The translations under genes were made by a program, and so were the position numbers. 64,000 nucleotides of DNA from Burkholderia catarinensis. Lineage in GTDB: Bacteria > Pseudomonadota > Gammaproteobacteria > Burkholderiales > Burkholderiaceae. Of the stretch, positions 51,351-60,090 are shown piece after piece. The stretch spans positions 1 to 64,000 of the forward strand of contig NZ_MDEQ02000034.1 of the NCBI RefSeq assembly GCF_001883705.2, in the 5' to 3' direction. The stretch's first letter is position 1, and each line of letters starts with the position of its first letter. The notes beneath the pieces are model-generated. The model was not told where the DNA came from. It ran no database searches and saw nothing but the letters and a program-made list of their open reading frames with translations.

Positions 51351-51661
51351 GCTTCCTCCATCACGCACTGCAGCGGATGCCCGGCCTGCCGCGCATGGGT
51401 AACGACTTGCTCAACCTTGGTCGACGCGATGTCCCGCGTATAGACCCCACATACCCCTCGCCCTTCGCGATGGACCTTCAGCATGATCTGCGTGGCCGTC
51501 TCGCGATCCTTCTTGAAATACTCCTGGACGACCATCACGACGAACTCCATCGGCGTGAAGTCGTCGTTCAGCAGCACCACCTTGTACATCGAAGGCGGCT
51601 TGAGCTTCTGCTGCTTGCGTTCCAGGACGGTGCTGTCCTGCTTGTCCGGGATAATCGCCAT
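51347..51661 (-). CDS. clpS: ATP-dependent Clp protease adaptor ClpS
   Basis: A 104-residue ClpS adaptor, which hands N-degron substrates (Leu, Phe, Tyr, Trp) to ClpAP. Its core reads YKVVLLNDDFTPMEFVV followed by HREGRGVCGVYTRDIAST, with the conserved hydrophobic pocket residues. It directly precedes clpA with an ATGA overlap, the standard clpSA pair, and has an upstream hairpin in its leader. Confidence 0.96.
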   Translation of the reverse strand: MAIIPDKQDSTVLERKQQKLKPPSMYKVVLLNDDFTPMEFVVMVVQEYFKKDRETATQIMLKVHREGRGVCGVYTRDIASTKVEQVVTHARQAGHPLQCVMEEA

Positions 51662-52205
51662 ACACCCATTCTAAACAACTCGGACAGGCCCGCAATCCTG
51701 CCATTACCCGACCGACCGGCCGGCGCCCTCCCCGGAATCCCGGAACACGCGATCGCTCTCGCGCCACACGAAAGCCGGCTGCGGTGCCGGCTTTCACGCG
51801 TGGCGCGGAACACGAACCTTCAGGGGGAATCGCACCGGAACGTCGCATCCGCATCCAGTATCCCACAAGCCGGGACGACTCGAACGCGTGTCACTCGAGC
51901 CTGGTATATGAGCCGATTATGCGGCTTTTCAAGTCCCCGCGCTTGGCCGCATGCTGCAAAGCAAAGCCGGAAAAACCCTGAAAATGGGTTCTTTACAACG
52001 ACCCTCTAACCGTCTAAAAATTCCTCTTGACACTCCAATAAAGAGCGCCAACAATCAAGCTGGCACTTTTTTCAAATTGCCAGTTGGCAAAATGAAAGAG
52101 GCCGAGGTGAGCTTGTGAGGGGGGAACGGCTGCATTTTCAGGTCGTTTAGCTTTTCGAGCGTGCTCGTGGTAAGTAGCAGCGACTGTGTGACAGGGGAAG
52201 TAGGT
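51662..52205. other. Gene-free interval between clpS and cspA
   Basis: No convincing gene lies in these 544 bases. It contains the clpS leader (with a hairpin GAAAGCCGGC/GCCGGCTTTC at 51770-51795), the cspA promoter region and a ~150-base cspA 5' leader that is AT-rich compared with its surroundings and includes the palindrome TTGCCAGTTGGCAA. Open frames here are Arg-rich shadows. Confidence 0.7.
52027..52055 (+). promoter_or_regulatory. Candidate promoter of cspA
   Basis: TTGACA (52027-52032) is followed after 17 bases by AACAAT (52050-52055), a near match to -10. It would give a cspA 5' leader of about 145 bases, as expected for a cold-shock gene with a regulatory mRNA leader. Confidence 0.5.
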
Positions 52206-52409
52206 ATGGCAACTGGTATCGTTAAGTGGTTCAACGACGCGAAGGGCTTCGGTTTCATCACTCCCGACGAGGGCGGTGAGGATCTGTTTGCGCACTTCTC
52301 GGCTATCACCATGAATGGCTTCAAGACGTTGAAGGAAGGCCAGAAGGTGAGCTTTGACGTCGTTCAAGGACCGAAGGGCAAGCAAGCGTCGAACATCCAG
52401 GCCGCATAA
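52206..52409 (+). CDS. cspA: Cold-shock protein, CspA family
   Basis: A 67-residue single-stranded RNA/DNA-binding protein of the CspA type. The RNP1 motif KGFGFI and RNP2 motif DLFAHFS are intact. GGGGAAGTAGGT precedes the ATG. It is likely an RNA chaperone; whether it is the cold-induced one cannot be told. It is followed by two tandem terminators. Confidence 0.95.
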   Translation: MATGIVKWFNDAKGFGFITPDEGGEDLFAHFSAITMNGFKTLKEGQKVSFDVVQGPKGKQASNIQAA

Positions 52410-52428
52410 GGCATCGGATATCGGACGA

Positions 52429-52462
52429 AGAAACCCGGCGCAATGCGCCGGGTTTCTTTTTT
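52429..52462 (+). terminator. Terminator 1 after cspA
   Basis: AGAAACCCGGCG and CGCCGGGTTTCT form a long stem followed by a nine-T run, a strong intrinsic terminator. Confidence 0.93.
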
Positions 52463-52465
52463 TTC

Positions 52466-52505
52466 AGGCCGGCCAATTGATAATCGATTGGCCGGCCTTT
52501 TTGTT
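52466..52505 (+). terminator. Terminator 2 after cspA
   Basis: AGGCCGGCCAAT and ATTGGCCGGCCT pair perfectly over 12 bp, followed by TTTTT; it is the second of two tandem terminators and could also stop minus-strand transcripts from the oxidase gene. Confidence 0.85.
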
Positions 52506-52590
52506 CAATCCCGATAATTGAACACGTATTGTCTTGTCACGCACGCAGAATAGATACTCATCCCGCACGTGAAACACATTCACCGTTTCG

Positions 52591-54198
52591 TTACACGACC
52601 TTCAGCGTGCCCATCATGCCGAGATCCTCGTGTTCGAGAATGTGGCAATGAAACATGCGCTCGCCGGGCATGTCTTGTGTGACGAGAATCGTCACAGTTT
52701 CGCCGCTACGTACGTTCACGGTATCGCGCCATGCGCGGAACGGTTCGCTCGCGCGCGAGCCGTCCGACGCGCGCTCGATCACCTGGAACTGCGTGCCGTG
52801 CAAGTGGAACGGGTGATCCATATCGGTGGCATTGCGGATCTCCCAGCGCTCGACGTCGCCGCGGCGGCTCGTCAGCGTCGCACGGTGCGGTGCGTAGGTC
52901 TCGCCGTTGATCGTGAAGCGCATGCCCGCCGGACGGCCGTGTGCCGCACCCTTCATCATCGCATCCATGTCCATTTCCTCGCCGAACGCGACCGTCTTGT
53001 GCGCAACCGGTTCGCCCAGCGGCGGCACCGCGCGCAGCGTGGCGGGCCGCTCGCGTGCGGCAGCAGGCGCAAACGCGACGTCGGCCAGCGCCAGCGCCGG
53101 ATCGGGCGGCAGGCTGCCGTGACCGTCGTCGTGCGACATCGCCATCTTGCGGCGATCGTATTCGGCCGCCTGCAGCACGGCGCGTGACGCGCGATCGCCG
53201 GCGCGCACCAGCAGCTCCGCTCGCTCGCCCGGCGCGATCAGCAGCGACGTGACGCGGCGCGGCGCGTCGAACAGCCCGCCGTCGGTGCCCGCGTGTTCGA
53301 ACGCGCGGCCATCGTCGAACGCGATGCGCAGGTAGCGCGCGCTGCACGCATTCCACACGCGCCAGCGCTCGTCGCCCGCGACGTCGATCCGCGGCCGGCG
53401 CGCGCCGTTGACCAGCACGAACTGACCCTCGCGGCCGTTCATCCAGTCCATCATGTCGTTCGGCGCGATCGTGCCGTCGCGCGCGAGCTTCAGGTCCGAC
53501 ACGAACAGGTTGCGCTCGGGCCAGCCGGCGAGCGGATCGTCCGCCGCGCGCACCACGAACGGGCCGGCCAGCCCGCGAAACACCTGCTCGGCCGTCATCA
53601 TGTGCGGATGCGGGTGGTACCAGTAGGTGCCGGCGCTCCCCTTCGGCAGCGTGAAGCGATACACGCGCGACGCGCCGGGCGCGACCGGATCGGACGGGTT
53701 GCCGTCCTGGTCGGGCGGCACGGGCAGGCCGTGCCAGTGGATCGTCGACGGCTGCGGCAGCTTGTTCACGAACCGGATCTCGACCGTGTCGCCTTCGCGC
53801 ACGTCGATCAGCGGACCGACGACGGGGCCCTGCGTGCCCGCGCCGAACTGCCAGAACGGGGTCGGCCGCGCACCGTGCAGCATCGGGCGCGCCACGGGCT
53901 GCGCCACCAGCGTGGCCCGGAACGTGCCGGGCTCGCGGCTTTCGTTCGCGAGCGTGCGCAGCGCCGCAAGCGGTGCGCCGGCCGGCAGCGCGTCGGCGGC
54001 CGCGAGCGCGGCCGGTGCAGGCTTGCCATGCTGCCCGTGCCCCGCCATCCCTGACATGCCCGACATGCCGGGCATGTCGTCCATCTGGTCCATGCCGCCC
54101 ATGCCCGCATGACCGGCATGCTGCGCCCACGCGGTACGCGCAAACAGCGACGCGGCCGCGACGCCGATGGCGCGCGACAGGAAGGTTCTCCGTATCAT
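52591..54198 (-). CDS. Multicopper oxidase, CueO/CopA type, Tat-exported
   Basis: A 535-residue periplasmic multicopper oxidase. The Tat motif RRTFLSR and hydrophobic segment ending AWA/Q start the protein. Copper ligands are visible as HWHG, HPHP, HPFHLHG and the type 1/3 motif HCHILEHEDLGMM at the C terminus. After the signal comes a ~35-residue Met/His-rich stretch (GMDQMDDMPGMSGMSGMAGH in part) like the Met-rich segments of copper-binding oxidases. The ATG at 54198 follows GAGGAACG; another seven codons earlier is possible. Likely role: Cu(I) oxidation and copper tolerance. Confidence 0.92.
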   Translation of the reverse strand: MIRRTFLSRAIGVAAASLFARTAWAQHAGHAGMGGMDQMDDMPGMSGMSGMAGHGQHGKPAPAALAAADALPAGAPLAALRTLANESREPGTFRATLVAQPVARPMLHGARPTPFWQFGAGTQGPVVGPLIDVREGDTVEIRFVNKLPQPSTIHWHGLPVPPDQDGNPSDPVAPGASRVYRFTLPKGSAGTYWYHPHPHMMTAEQVFRGLAGPFVVRAADDPLAGWPERNLFVSDLKLARDGTIAPNDMMDWMNGREGQFVLVNGARRPRIDVAGDERWRVWNACSARYLRIAFDDGRAFEHAGTDGGLFDAPRRVTSLLIAPGERAELLVRAGDRASRAVLQAAEYDRRKMAMSHDDGHGSLPPDPALALADVAFAPAAARERPATLRAVPPLGEPVAHKTVAFGEEMDMDAMMKGAAHGRPAGMRFTINGETYAPHRATLTSRRGDVERWEIRNATDMDHPFHLHGTQFQVIERASDGSRASEPFRAWRDTVNVRSGETVTILVTQDMPGERMFHCHILEHEDLGMMGTLKVV

Positions 54199-54861
54199 CA
54201 ATCGTTCCTCGTTATCCATGCTGTGTCGCGCGACCGCCGCAACGCGCGCGCCGGCCAGCCGGAACGCCGATGCGCGACGCGAAACCCGATGCCCGCGTCA
54301 TCATAACCGCAGGCCCCGATCGAAAAACGCCGCCGCCAGGCGGGTGGCGATACGCCGCAGGGCCGCGCTGCCAGTCGACGCGCATCGACCGGCAGCGTCG
54401 ATCGGCGATGCACTCCCCGGCGCCGGCGAGCCGCAGCCCGCACTCATCCACGCCTTTGCGACATCCGGCTGGGCGCCCGACGCCCGCCGTTCGGCCCCAC
54501 TTTGGCGCTCGTCGCGTCATCGATTCTCGAAACCGCCAATATTTCACGATGCGGAACAAGTCCCTGCGTTGTAAAAATTCGTGGTGCAGGGCACAAATTT
54601 CCCGTTTCGCGATGCCAAAAAACGTTCCGCAATACAAAACGAAAGAAATAACGCCATGTTTTTAAACATGAATTTTTGTTTCGAGAAGCTGTTCTACGCG
54701 CACCATCCGGCTGCGCGCCGGACGTAGACTTTGTTCCATTCACTGACGCTTCGCCACGACGTTCGATACCGAACCCGGCGCAAGGAGCCAGTCGAGCCAC
54801 AGCCGGCCGAGCCGGCGGGCGGCACAACAGAATCGCTTGTGATCAGAAAGGGAGAACGGAA
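54199..54861. other. Gene-free interval between oxidase and small ORF
   Basis: About 660 bases with no supported gene. The first half is GC-rich with only Arg-rich shadow frames; from about 54530 the sequence is AT-rich and presumably holds the promoters. It contains the 7-2-7 palindrome CATGTTT-TT-AAACATG at 54655-54670, which may be an operator. Confidence 0.6.
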
Positions 54862-55086
54862 ATGAAGGGATTTCGCTTTGGTTCAGCGCTCGGGTCGTTC
54901 TACATCCTGCCGGGTAACGGCGGCTGGGAAGCGACGTTCGGCAACGCCCTGCTCGGCGCGTTCTCGTGCCCCGAAGTAGCGGCCGACCATATCTCCCGCG
55001 GAGACTGCGAGCAACTGTCCGAACTGGACACGGCGACGCTCGAAGTGCCGCACGAAATCGCCGAGTGGGAAATCGTTCACGTCTGA
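54862..55086 (+). CDS. Small conserved-looking hypothetical protein
   Basis: A 74-residue protein (starting MKGFRFGSALGSFYILPGNG, ending EWEIVHV) with GGGAGAACGGAA before the ATG and a strong terminator after. It is acidic and has no signal peptide or membrane segment. I do not recognise a family beyond its having the look of small Burkholderia proteins. The longer in-frame start at 54676 is rejected because its upstream part is compositionally noncoding. Confidence 0.75.
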   Translation: MKGFRFGSALGSFYILPGNGGWEATFGNALLGAFSCPEVAADHISRGDCEQLSELDTATLEVPHEIAEWEIVHV

Positions 55087-55106
55087 ATGGCAAGCCCGCC
55101 AGGAAA

Positions 55107-55130
55107 AACGCCCCGGGCATCCGGGGCGTT
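55107..55130 (+). terminator. Terminator after the 74-residue ORF
   Basis: AACGCCCCGG-GCAT-CCGGGGCGTT is a perfect 10-bp stem followed by TTGCTTTTGC, about 20 bases after the stop; it may also serve icd on the other strand. Confidence 0.85.
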
Positions 55131-55209
55131 TTGCTTTTGCGTCGCGCGGCGGACGGCAAAACCCGCCACGCCGGCATGCACGTTGGCTCGCGCGATTGCG
55201 CGGCCCGCG

Positions 55210-57438
55210 TCAGGCGATCGCGTCGACGATGCCGTTCAGCGTCGCGCTCGGGCGCATTGCCTGGCTCGTCAGGTCGACGTTCGGGCGATAGTAGCCGCCG
55301 ATGGCCTGCGCGGTGCCCTGCGCGGCCGCCAGCTCTTCCAGGATGCGCGCTTCGGCGTCCGACAACGCCTTCGCCACGCCTTCGAACTGCGCCTTCAGCG
55401 CGGCGTCCTCGGTCTGCTCGGCGAGCGCCTGTGCCCAGTACAGGCACAGGTAGAAGTGGCTGCCGCGGTTGTCGAGGCCGCCGACCTTGCGCGCCGGCGA
55501 CTTGTTCTCGTCCAGGAACTTGCCGGTCGCCTGGTCGAGCGTCTTCGCGAGCACGACTGCCTTCGGGTTCTGGTACGCGTGGCCGAGGTGTTCGAGCGAC
55601 GCAGCCAGCGCGAGGAATTCGCCGAGCGAATCCCAGCGCAGGAAGCCTTCCTCGACGAACTGCTGCACGTGCTTCGGCGCGGAGCCGCCCGCCCCCGTTT
55701 CGAACATCCCGCCGCCGGCCATCAGCGGCACGATCGACAGCATCTTCGCGCTGGTGCCGAGCTCCATGATCGGGAACAGGTCGGTCAGGTAGTCGCGCAG
55801 CACGTTGCCGGTGACCGAGATCGTGTCCTTGCCCGCGCGGATGCGCTCGAGCGAGAAACGCGTCGCGTCGACCGGCGTCAGGATCCGGATGTCGAGACCG
55901 CTGGTATCGTGATCCTTCAGGTAGCGTTCGACCTTCGCGATGATCTGCGCATCGTGCGCGCGCGCCGGATCGAGCCAGAACACGGCCGGGGCGCCGGTCG
56001 CGCGCGCGCGGTTCACCGCGAGCTTGACCCAGTCCTGCACCGGCGCGTCCTTCGTCTGGCACATGCGCCAGATGTCGCCCGACTCGACCGCGTGCTCGAG
56101 CAGCACGTTGCCGGCTTCATCGGTGACGCGCACGACGCCGTCCGCCGGGATCTGGAACGTCTTGTCGTGCGAACCGTATTCTTCGGCCGCCTGCGCCATC
56201 AGGCCGACGTTCGGCACGCTGCCCATCGTGACCGGATCGAATGCGCCGTGCTGCTTGCAGTCCTCGATCACGGCCTGGTAGACGCCCGCGTAGCAGCGGT
56301 CCGGGATCACGGCCTTCGCGTCGTACAGTTCGCCGTCCGGGCCCCACATGCAGCCCGACTCGCGGATCATCGCCGGCATCGACGCGTCGACGATCACGTC
56401 GCTCGGCACGTGCAGGTTCGTGATGCCCTTGTCCGAGTTGACCATCGCGAGGCGCGGGCGCACCGCGTATTCGGCCTTGATGTCGGCTTCGATCGCTTCG
56501 CGCGTGTCGGCCGGCAGGTCCTTCAGGCGCGCGTACAGGTCGCCGATCCCGTTGTTCGGGTTGAAGCCGGCCAGCGCCAGCACGTCCGCGTGCTTCGCGA
56601 GCGCGTCGCGGTAGAACACCGACACGAAATGGCCGAACAGGATCGGATCGGAGACCTTCATCATGGTCGCCTTCAGGTGCACCGAGAACAGCACGCCCTG
56701 CGCCTTCGCGTCGGCGATCTGCGCGTCGATGAAGCTGCGCAGCGCGTTGCGGCTCATCACCGATGCGTCGACGACTTCACCGGCCTTCACGGCCGTCTTT
56801 TCCTTCAGGACCTTCTTCGCGCCGTCGGTCGTCGTGAGTTCGATCTTCACGCTGCCGGCATCGGCGATCAGCGCCGACTTCTCGCTGCCGTAGAAGTCGC
56901 CTTCGCTCATGTGCGCGACGTGTGCCTTCGACGTGGCCTGCCAGGCGCCCATCTTGTGCGGATGCTTGCGTGCGTAGTTCTTGACCGACAGCGGCGCGCG
57001 GCGGTCGGAGTTGCCTTCGCGCAGCACCGGGTTCACCGCGCTGCCCTTGATCTTGTCGTAGCGGGCCTTGACGGCCTTCTCTTCGTCCGTCGACGGATCT
57101 TCCGGATAGGCCGGCAGCGCGTAGCCCTGCGCCTGCAGTTCGGCGATCGCGGCCTTCAGTTGCGGCACCGATGCGCTGATGTTCGGCAGCTTGATGATGT
57201 TCGCTTCCGGCTTCAGCGTGAGCTGGCCCAGCTCGGCCAGATCGTCGGAACCCTTCTGCTCCGACGGCAGGGCGTCTGCGAATGCGGCGATGATGCGGCC
57301 GGCGAGCGAGATGTCGCGCGTCTCGACGGCGACGCCGGACGAGCGCGTGAAGGCCTTGACGATCGGCAGCAGCGAATAGGTCGCGAGCGCGGGCGCTTCG
57401 TCGGTGAGGGTGTAGATGATCTTGGGCGAAGTGGACAT
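55210..57438 (-). CDS. icd: Monomeric NADP-dependent isocitrate dehydrogenase
   Basis: A 742-residue monomeric-type isocitrate dehydrogenase (IDH-II), structurally distinct from the dimeric enzyme encoded next to it. Family blocks include YTLTDEAPALATYSLLPIVK, NPVLREGNSDRRAPLSVKNY, KATMMKVSDPILFGHFVSVF and GGLDNRGSHFYLCLYWAQAL. It converts isocitrate to 2-oxoglutarate with NADP+. The ATG at 57438 (MSTSPK) is preferred over an in-frame TTG before it. It follows the dimeric IDH gene on the same strand with 258 bases and a terminator-like hairpin between them. Confidence 0.95.
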   Translation of the reverse strand: MSTSPKIIYTLTDEAPALATYSLLPIVKAFTRSSGVAVETRDISLAGRIIAAFADALPSEQKGSDDLAELGQLTLKPEANIIKLPNISASVPQLKAAIAELQAQGYALPAYPEDPSTDEEKAVKARYDKIKGSAVNPVLREGNSDRRAPLSVKNYARKHPHKMGAWQATSKAHVAHMSEGDFYGSEKSALIADAGSVKIELTTTDGAKKVLKEKTAVKAGEVVDASVMSRNALRSFIDAQIADAKAQGVLFSVHLKATMMKVSDPILFGHFVSVFYRDALAKHADVLALAGFNPNNGIGDLYARLKDLPADTREAIEADIKAEYAVRPRLAMVNSDKGITNLHVPSDVIVDASMPAMIRESGCMWGPDGELYDAKAVIPDRCYAGVYQAVIEDCKQHGAFDPVTMGSVPNVGLMAQAAEEYGSHDKTFQIPADGVVRVTDEAGNVLLEHAVESGDIWRMCQTKDAPVQDWVKLAVNRARATGAPAVFWLDPARAHDAQIIAKVERYLKDHDTSGLDIRILTPVDATRFSLERIRAGKDTISVTGNVLRDYLTDLFPIMELGTSAKMLSIVPLMAGGGMFETGAGGSAPKHVQQFVEEGFLRWDSLGEFLALAASLEHLGHAYQNPKAVVLAKTLDQATGKFLDENKSPARKVGGLDNRGSHFYLCLYWAQALAEQTEDAALKAQFEGVAKALSDAEARILEELAAAQGTAQAIGGYYRPNVDLTSQAMRPSATLNGIVDAIA

Positions 57439-57631
57439 GGTCAAAGCATTGCTACGTGATTGTTGAACTGAGGAGCGCCGGCGGTAACCGGCGGGGAGCG
57501 ACCGGGTCGGTCGCGAAAGGGGCGCGCCGGCTCAGCCGGGCGGTGGTGTTGCGAGGGCCGTCATGTTCTACCTTGCAGGGCCTCCGGGCCGCATGCCGGA
57601 CCGCCCCGCCAACCAACCTGCCATCACGAAA

Positions 57632-57662
57632 CGCCCCGGCGCCGGCAGCAAGCGCCGGGGCG
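57632..57662 (-). terminator. Terminator after the homodimeric icd gene
   Basis: CGCCCCGGCG and CGCCGGGGCG form a 10-bp stem on the minus strand followed by TTTCGTG, about 35 bases after the gene. Confidence 0.65.
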
Positions 57663-57696
57663 GCCGGAAACGCTCCGGCCCACCCCGGAAGGGGGC

Positions 57697-58953
57697 TTAC
57701 ATGTTCTCGATCAGCACTTCGCCGAAGCCCGAGCACGACACCTGCGTCGCGCCCTCCATCAGCCGCGCGAAATCGTACGTGACGCGCTTCTGCAGGATCG
57801 ACTTCTCCATCGAGGCGATGATCGTGTCGGCCGCTTCCGTCCAGCCGAGGTGGCGCAGCATCATTTCCGCCGACAGGATCTCGGAACCGGGGTTCACGTA
57901 ATCCTTGCCCGCGTACTTCGGCGCCGTGCCGTGGGTCGCCTCGAACATCGCGACCGAATCCGACAGGTTCGCGCCCGGCGCGATGCCGATGCCGCCGACC
58001 TGCGCGGCCAGTGCATCGGAGATGTAGTCGCCGTTCAGGTTCAGCGTCGCGATCACGTCGTATTCGGCCGGGCGCAGCAGGATCTGCTGCAGGAATGCGT
58101 CGGCGATCGAATCCTTGATCACGATCTCGTTACCCGTCCTCGGGTTCTTCACGCGCATCCACGGGCCGCCGTCGATCAGCTCGCCGCCGAACTCCTTCTG
58201 CGCGAGCGCGTAGCCGGCGTCACGGAACAGGCCTTCCGTGAACTTCATGATGTTGCCCTTGTGCACCAGCGTGACCGACTTGCGATCGTTGTCGATCGCG
58301 TACTGGATCGCCTTGCGCACGAGACGCTCGGTGCCTTCGGTCGACACGGGCTTGACGCCGATCCCCGAGGTTTCCGGGAAGCGGATCTTCTTCACGCCCA
58401 TCTCGTCCTGCAGGAACTTGATCACCTTCTTCGCCTGCTCGGAGCCCGCGGCCCATTCGATGCCCGCGTAGATGTCTTCCGAGTTCTCGCGGAAGATCAC
58501 CATGTCGATCTTCTGCGGCTCGCGCACCGGCGACGGCACACCCTTGAAGTACTGGACCGGACGCAGGCACACGTACAGGTCGAGTTCCTGGCGCAGCGCG
58601 ACGTTCAGCGAACGGATGCCGCCGCCGACCGGGGTCGTGAGCGGCCCCTTGATCGACACCACGTATTCCTTCAGCACCTGCAGCGTTTCGTCCGGGAGCC
58701 ACACGTCCGGACCGTACACCTTCGTCGCCTTCTCGCCCGCGAAAATCTCCATCCAGTGGATCTTGCGCTTGCCCTTGTAGGCGTGCGCGACCGCCGCGTC
58801 GACGACCTTGATCATGACCGGCGTGATATCGAAGCCCGTACCGTCGCCTTCGATATAGGGAATGATCGGCTGATCGGAAACGTTGAGCGAGAAGTCCTTG
58901 TTGACGGTGATCTTGTCACCGCCCTCCGGAACCTTGATGTGCTGATACGGCAT
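57697..58953 (-). CDS. icd: Homodimeric NADP-dependent isocitrate dehydrogenase
   Basis: A 418-residue TCA-cycle isocitrate dehydrogenase. IEGDGTGFDITP, TTPVGGGIRSLNVALRQ and the isocitrate-binding RENSEDIYAGIEWA motif (with the serine phosphorylated by AceK in enterobacteria) are clear, as is VKPVSTEGTERLVR, a family motif. It is divergent from rluE, with a perfect 16-bp palindrome in the interval. Confidence 0.96.
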   Translation of the reverse strand: MPYQHIKVPEGGDKITVNKDFSLNVSDQPIIPYIEGDGTGFDITPVMIKVVDAAVAHAYKGKRKIHWMEIFAGEKATKVYGPDVWLPDETLQVLKEYVVSIKGPLTTPVGGGIRSLNVALRQELDLYVCLRPVQYFKGVPSPVREPQKIDMVIFRENSEDIYAGIEWAAGSEQAKKVIKFLQDEMGVKKIRFPETSGIGVKPVSTEGTERLVRKAIQYAIDNDRKSVTLVHKGNIMKFTEGLFRDAGYALAQKEFGGELIDGGPWMRVKNPRTGNEIVIKDSIADAFLQQILLRPAEYDVIATLNLNGDYISDALAAQVGGIGIAPGANLSDSVAMFEATHGTAPKYAGKDYVNPGSEILSAEMMLRHLGWTEAADTIIASMEKSILQKRVTYDFARLMEGATQVSCSGFGEVLIENM

Positions 58954-59118
58954 GATCGACTCCAGTGACGTGGCTGAGCAGGTGATGCTGGTCGAAGCTG
59001 CGCGCGCGGCGGGGGCGCGGCATGGCCACCCCGTAACGGCAACAGCGAGCCGCTATTCTAGCGCCCCAACCGGGCACTTCGGCACGAAGCGCGGCACTGC
59101 GTATCAAGACCTCACTTA

Positions 59119-59134
59119 TGTCTTATATAAGACA
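59119..59134. promoter_or_regulatory. Perfect palindrome, candidate operator
   Basis: TGTCTTATATAAGACA is a perfect 16-bp inverted repeat in the 276-base gap between the divergent icd and rluE genes, about 95 bases from the rluE start and 166 from the icd start. Its A/T core and symmetry resemble binding sites of dimeric (for instance GntR-type) repressors. The binding protein is not known from this window. Confidence 0.65.
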
Positions 59135-59229
59135 GAGGACTTGCCGTTCCGTATTATGCATTAAGATTCCGCCATTTGCCATAGACCGCCCGCCCCGCTT
59201 CCCGCGGCGCGCCGGGCGGGCGCCCCGCC

Positions 59230-59808
59230 ATGAACCTGATCGCCCTCAACAAGCCGTTCGGCACGATTTGCCAGTTTTCCGCGCACGAGACGCGGCCGTC
59301 GCTCGGCGACTGGGTAAAAACGCCCGGTGTCTATGCGGCCGGCCGGCTGGACGCGGACAGCGAGGGGTTGCTGCTGCTCACCGACGACGGCGCGCTGCAG
59401 GCGCGCATCGCGGAGCCGCGCCACAAGCTCGTCAAGCGCTACTGGGCGCAGGTCGAGGGCGCGCCCGGCCCCGCCGACCTGAAGGCGCTCGCGCGCGGCG
59501 TCGACCTGGGCGACTACGTGACGCGCCCGTGCCGCGCCGAATTCATCGATCCGCCCGATGCGCTGTGGCCGCGCAACCCGCCGATCCGCTACCGCGCCGC
59601 GATCCCGACGACCTGGATCGAGCTCGCGATCACCGAAGGCAAGAATCGGCAGGTGCGCCGGATGACGGCGGCCGTCGGCTTCCCGACGTTGCGCCTGGTG
59701 CGGGTCGGCATCGGCGCGCTGGACATATTCGCCCTCGGCATTGCGCCAGGTGAAACAATTGCGCTGCCGCCGCGCGCGCCGTGGGACGGTTTCGCGCACG
59801 CCGGATGA
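59230..59808 (+). CDS. rluE: 23S rRNA pseudouridine synthase, RluE type
   Basis: A 192-residue pseudouridine synthase of the RsuA/RluE family without an S4 domain. The catalytic motif AGRLDADSEG puts the nucleophile at Asp41, and EGKNRQVRRMTAAV is the family motif. E. coli RluE modifies U2457 of 23S rRNA; the short length without S4 fits RluE. It is divergent from icd and has a terminator-like T-rich region after it. Confidence 0.88.
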   Translation: MNLIALNKPFGTICQFSAHETRPSLGDWVKTPGVYAAGRLDADSEGLLLLTDDGALQARIAEPRHKLVKRYWAQVEGAPGPADLKALARGVDLGDYVTRPCRAEFIDPPDALWPRNPPIRYRAAIPTTWIELAITEGKNRQVRRMTAAVGFPTLRLVRVGIGALDIFALGIAPGETIALPPRAPWDGFAHAG

Positions 59809-60090
59809 CGAATTCGGGACGAACTTTTTTTTCGTCATCTTTTTCGTCAACCGCCTGCGAAGATCGCGCGTTAAACCACGCAGATGCCAACCTTAGCTAT
59901 CCGGCATTGGCAGCCGAACCCGTGTTTGCGTCACGAAAGCGACGTTTTATTCGAATACGATTCGGCGCCCGCAGCGCAAAAAGAAATTTCTTGGAGCGTC
60001 TGTCAACCGAAAGGTGGATGGCACCGTTAGACGACATGACTCCTATTGCCGGGTCATTTGGTTAATTAACTAAAAGCTGAGGAACACAAC

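Noticed and set aside
51377..52009. 210-codon plus-strand frame across clpS and the gap before cspA
   Set aside because: Antisense to clpS and with no domain or start signal; shadow frame.
54212..54637. 141-codon minus-strand frame upstream of the multicopper oxidase
   Set aside because: Lies in an intergenic stretch with mixed base composition, no ribosome binding site and an unfamiliar sequence; kept as noncoding.
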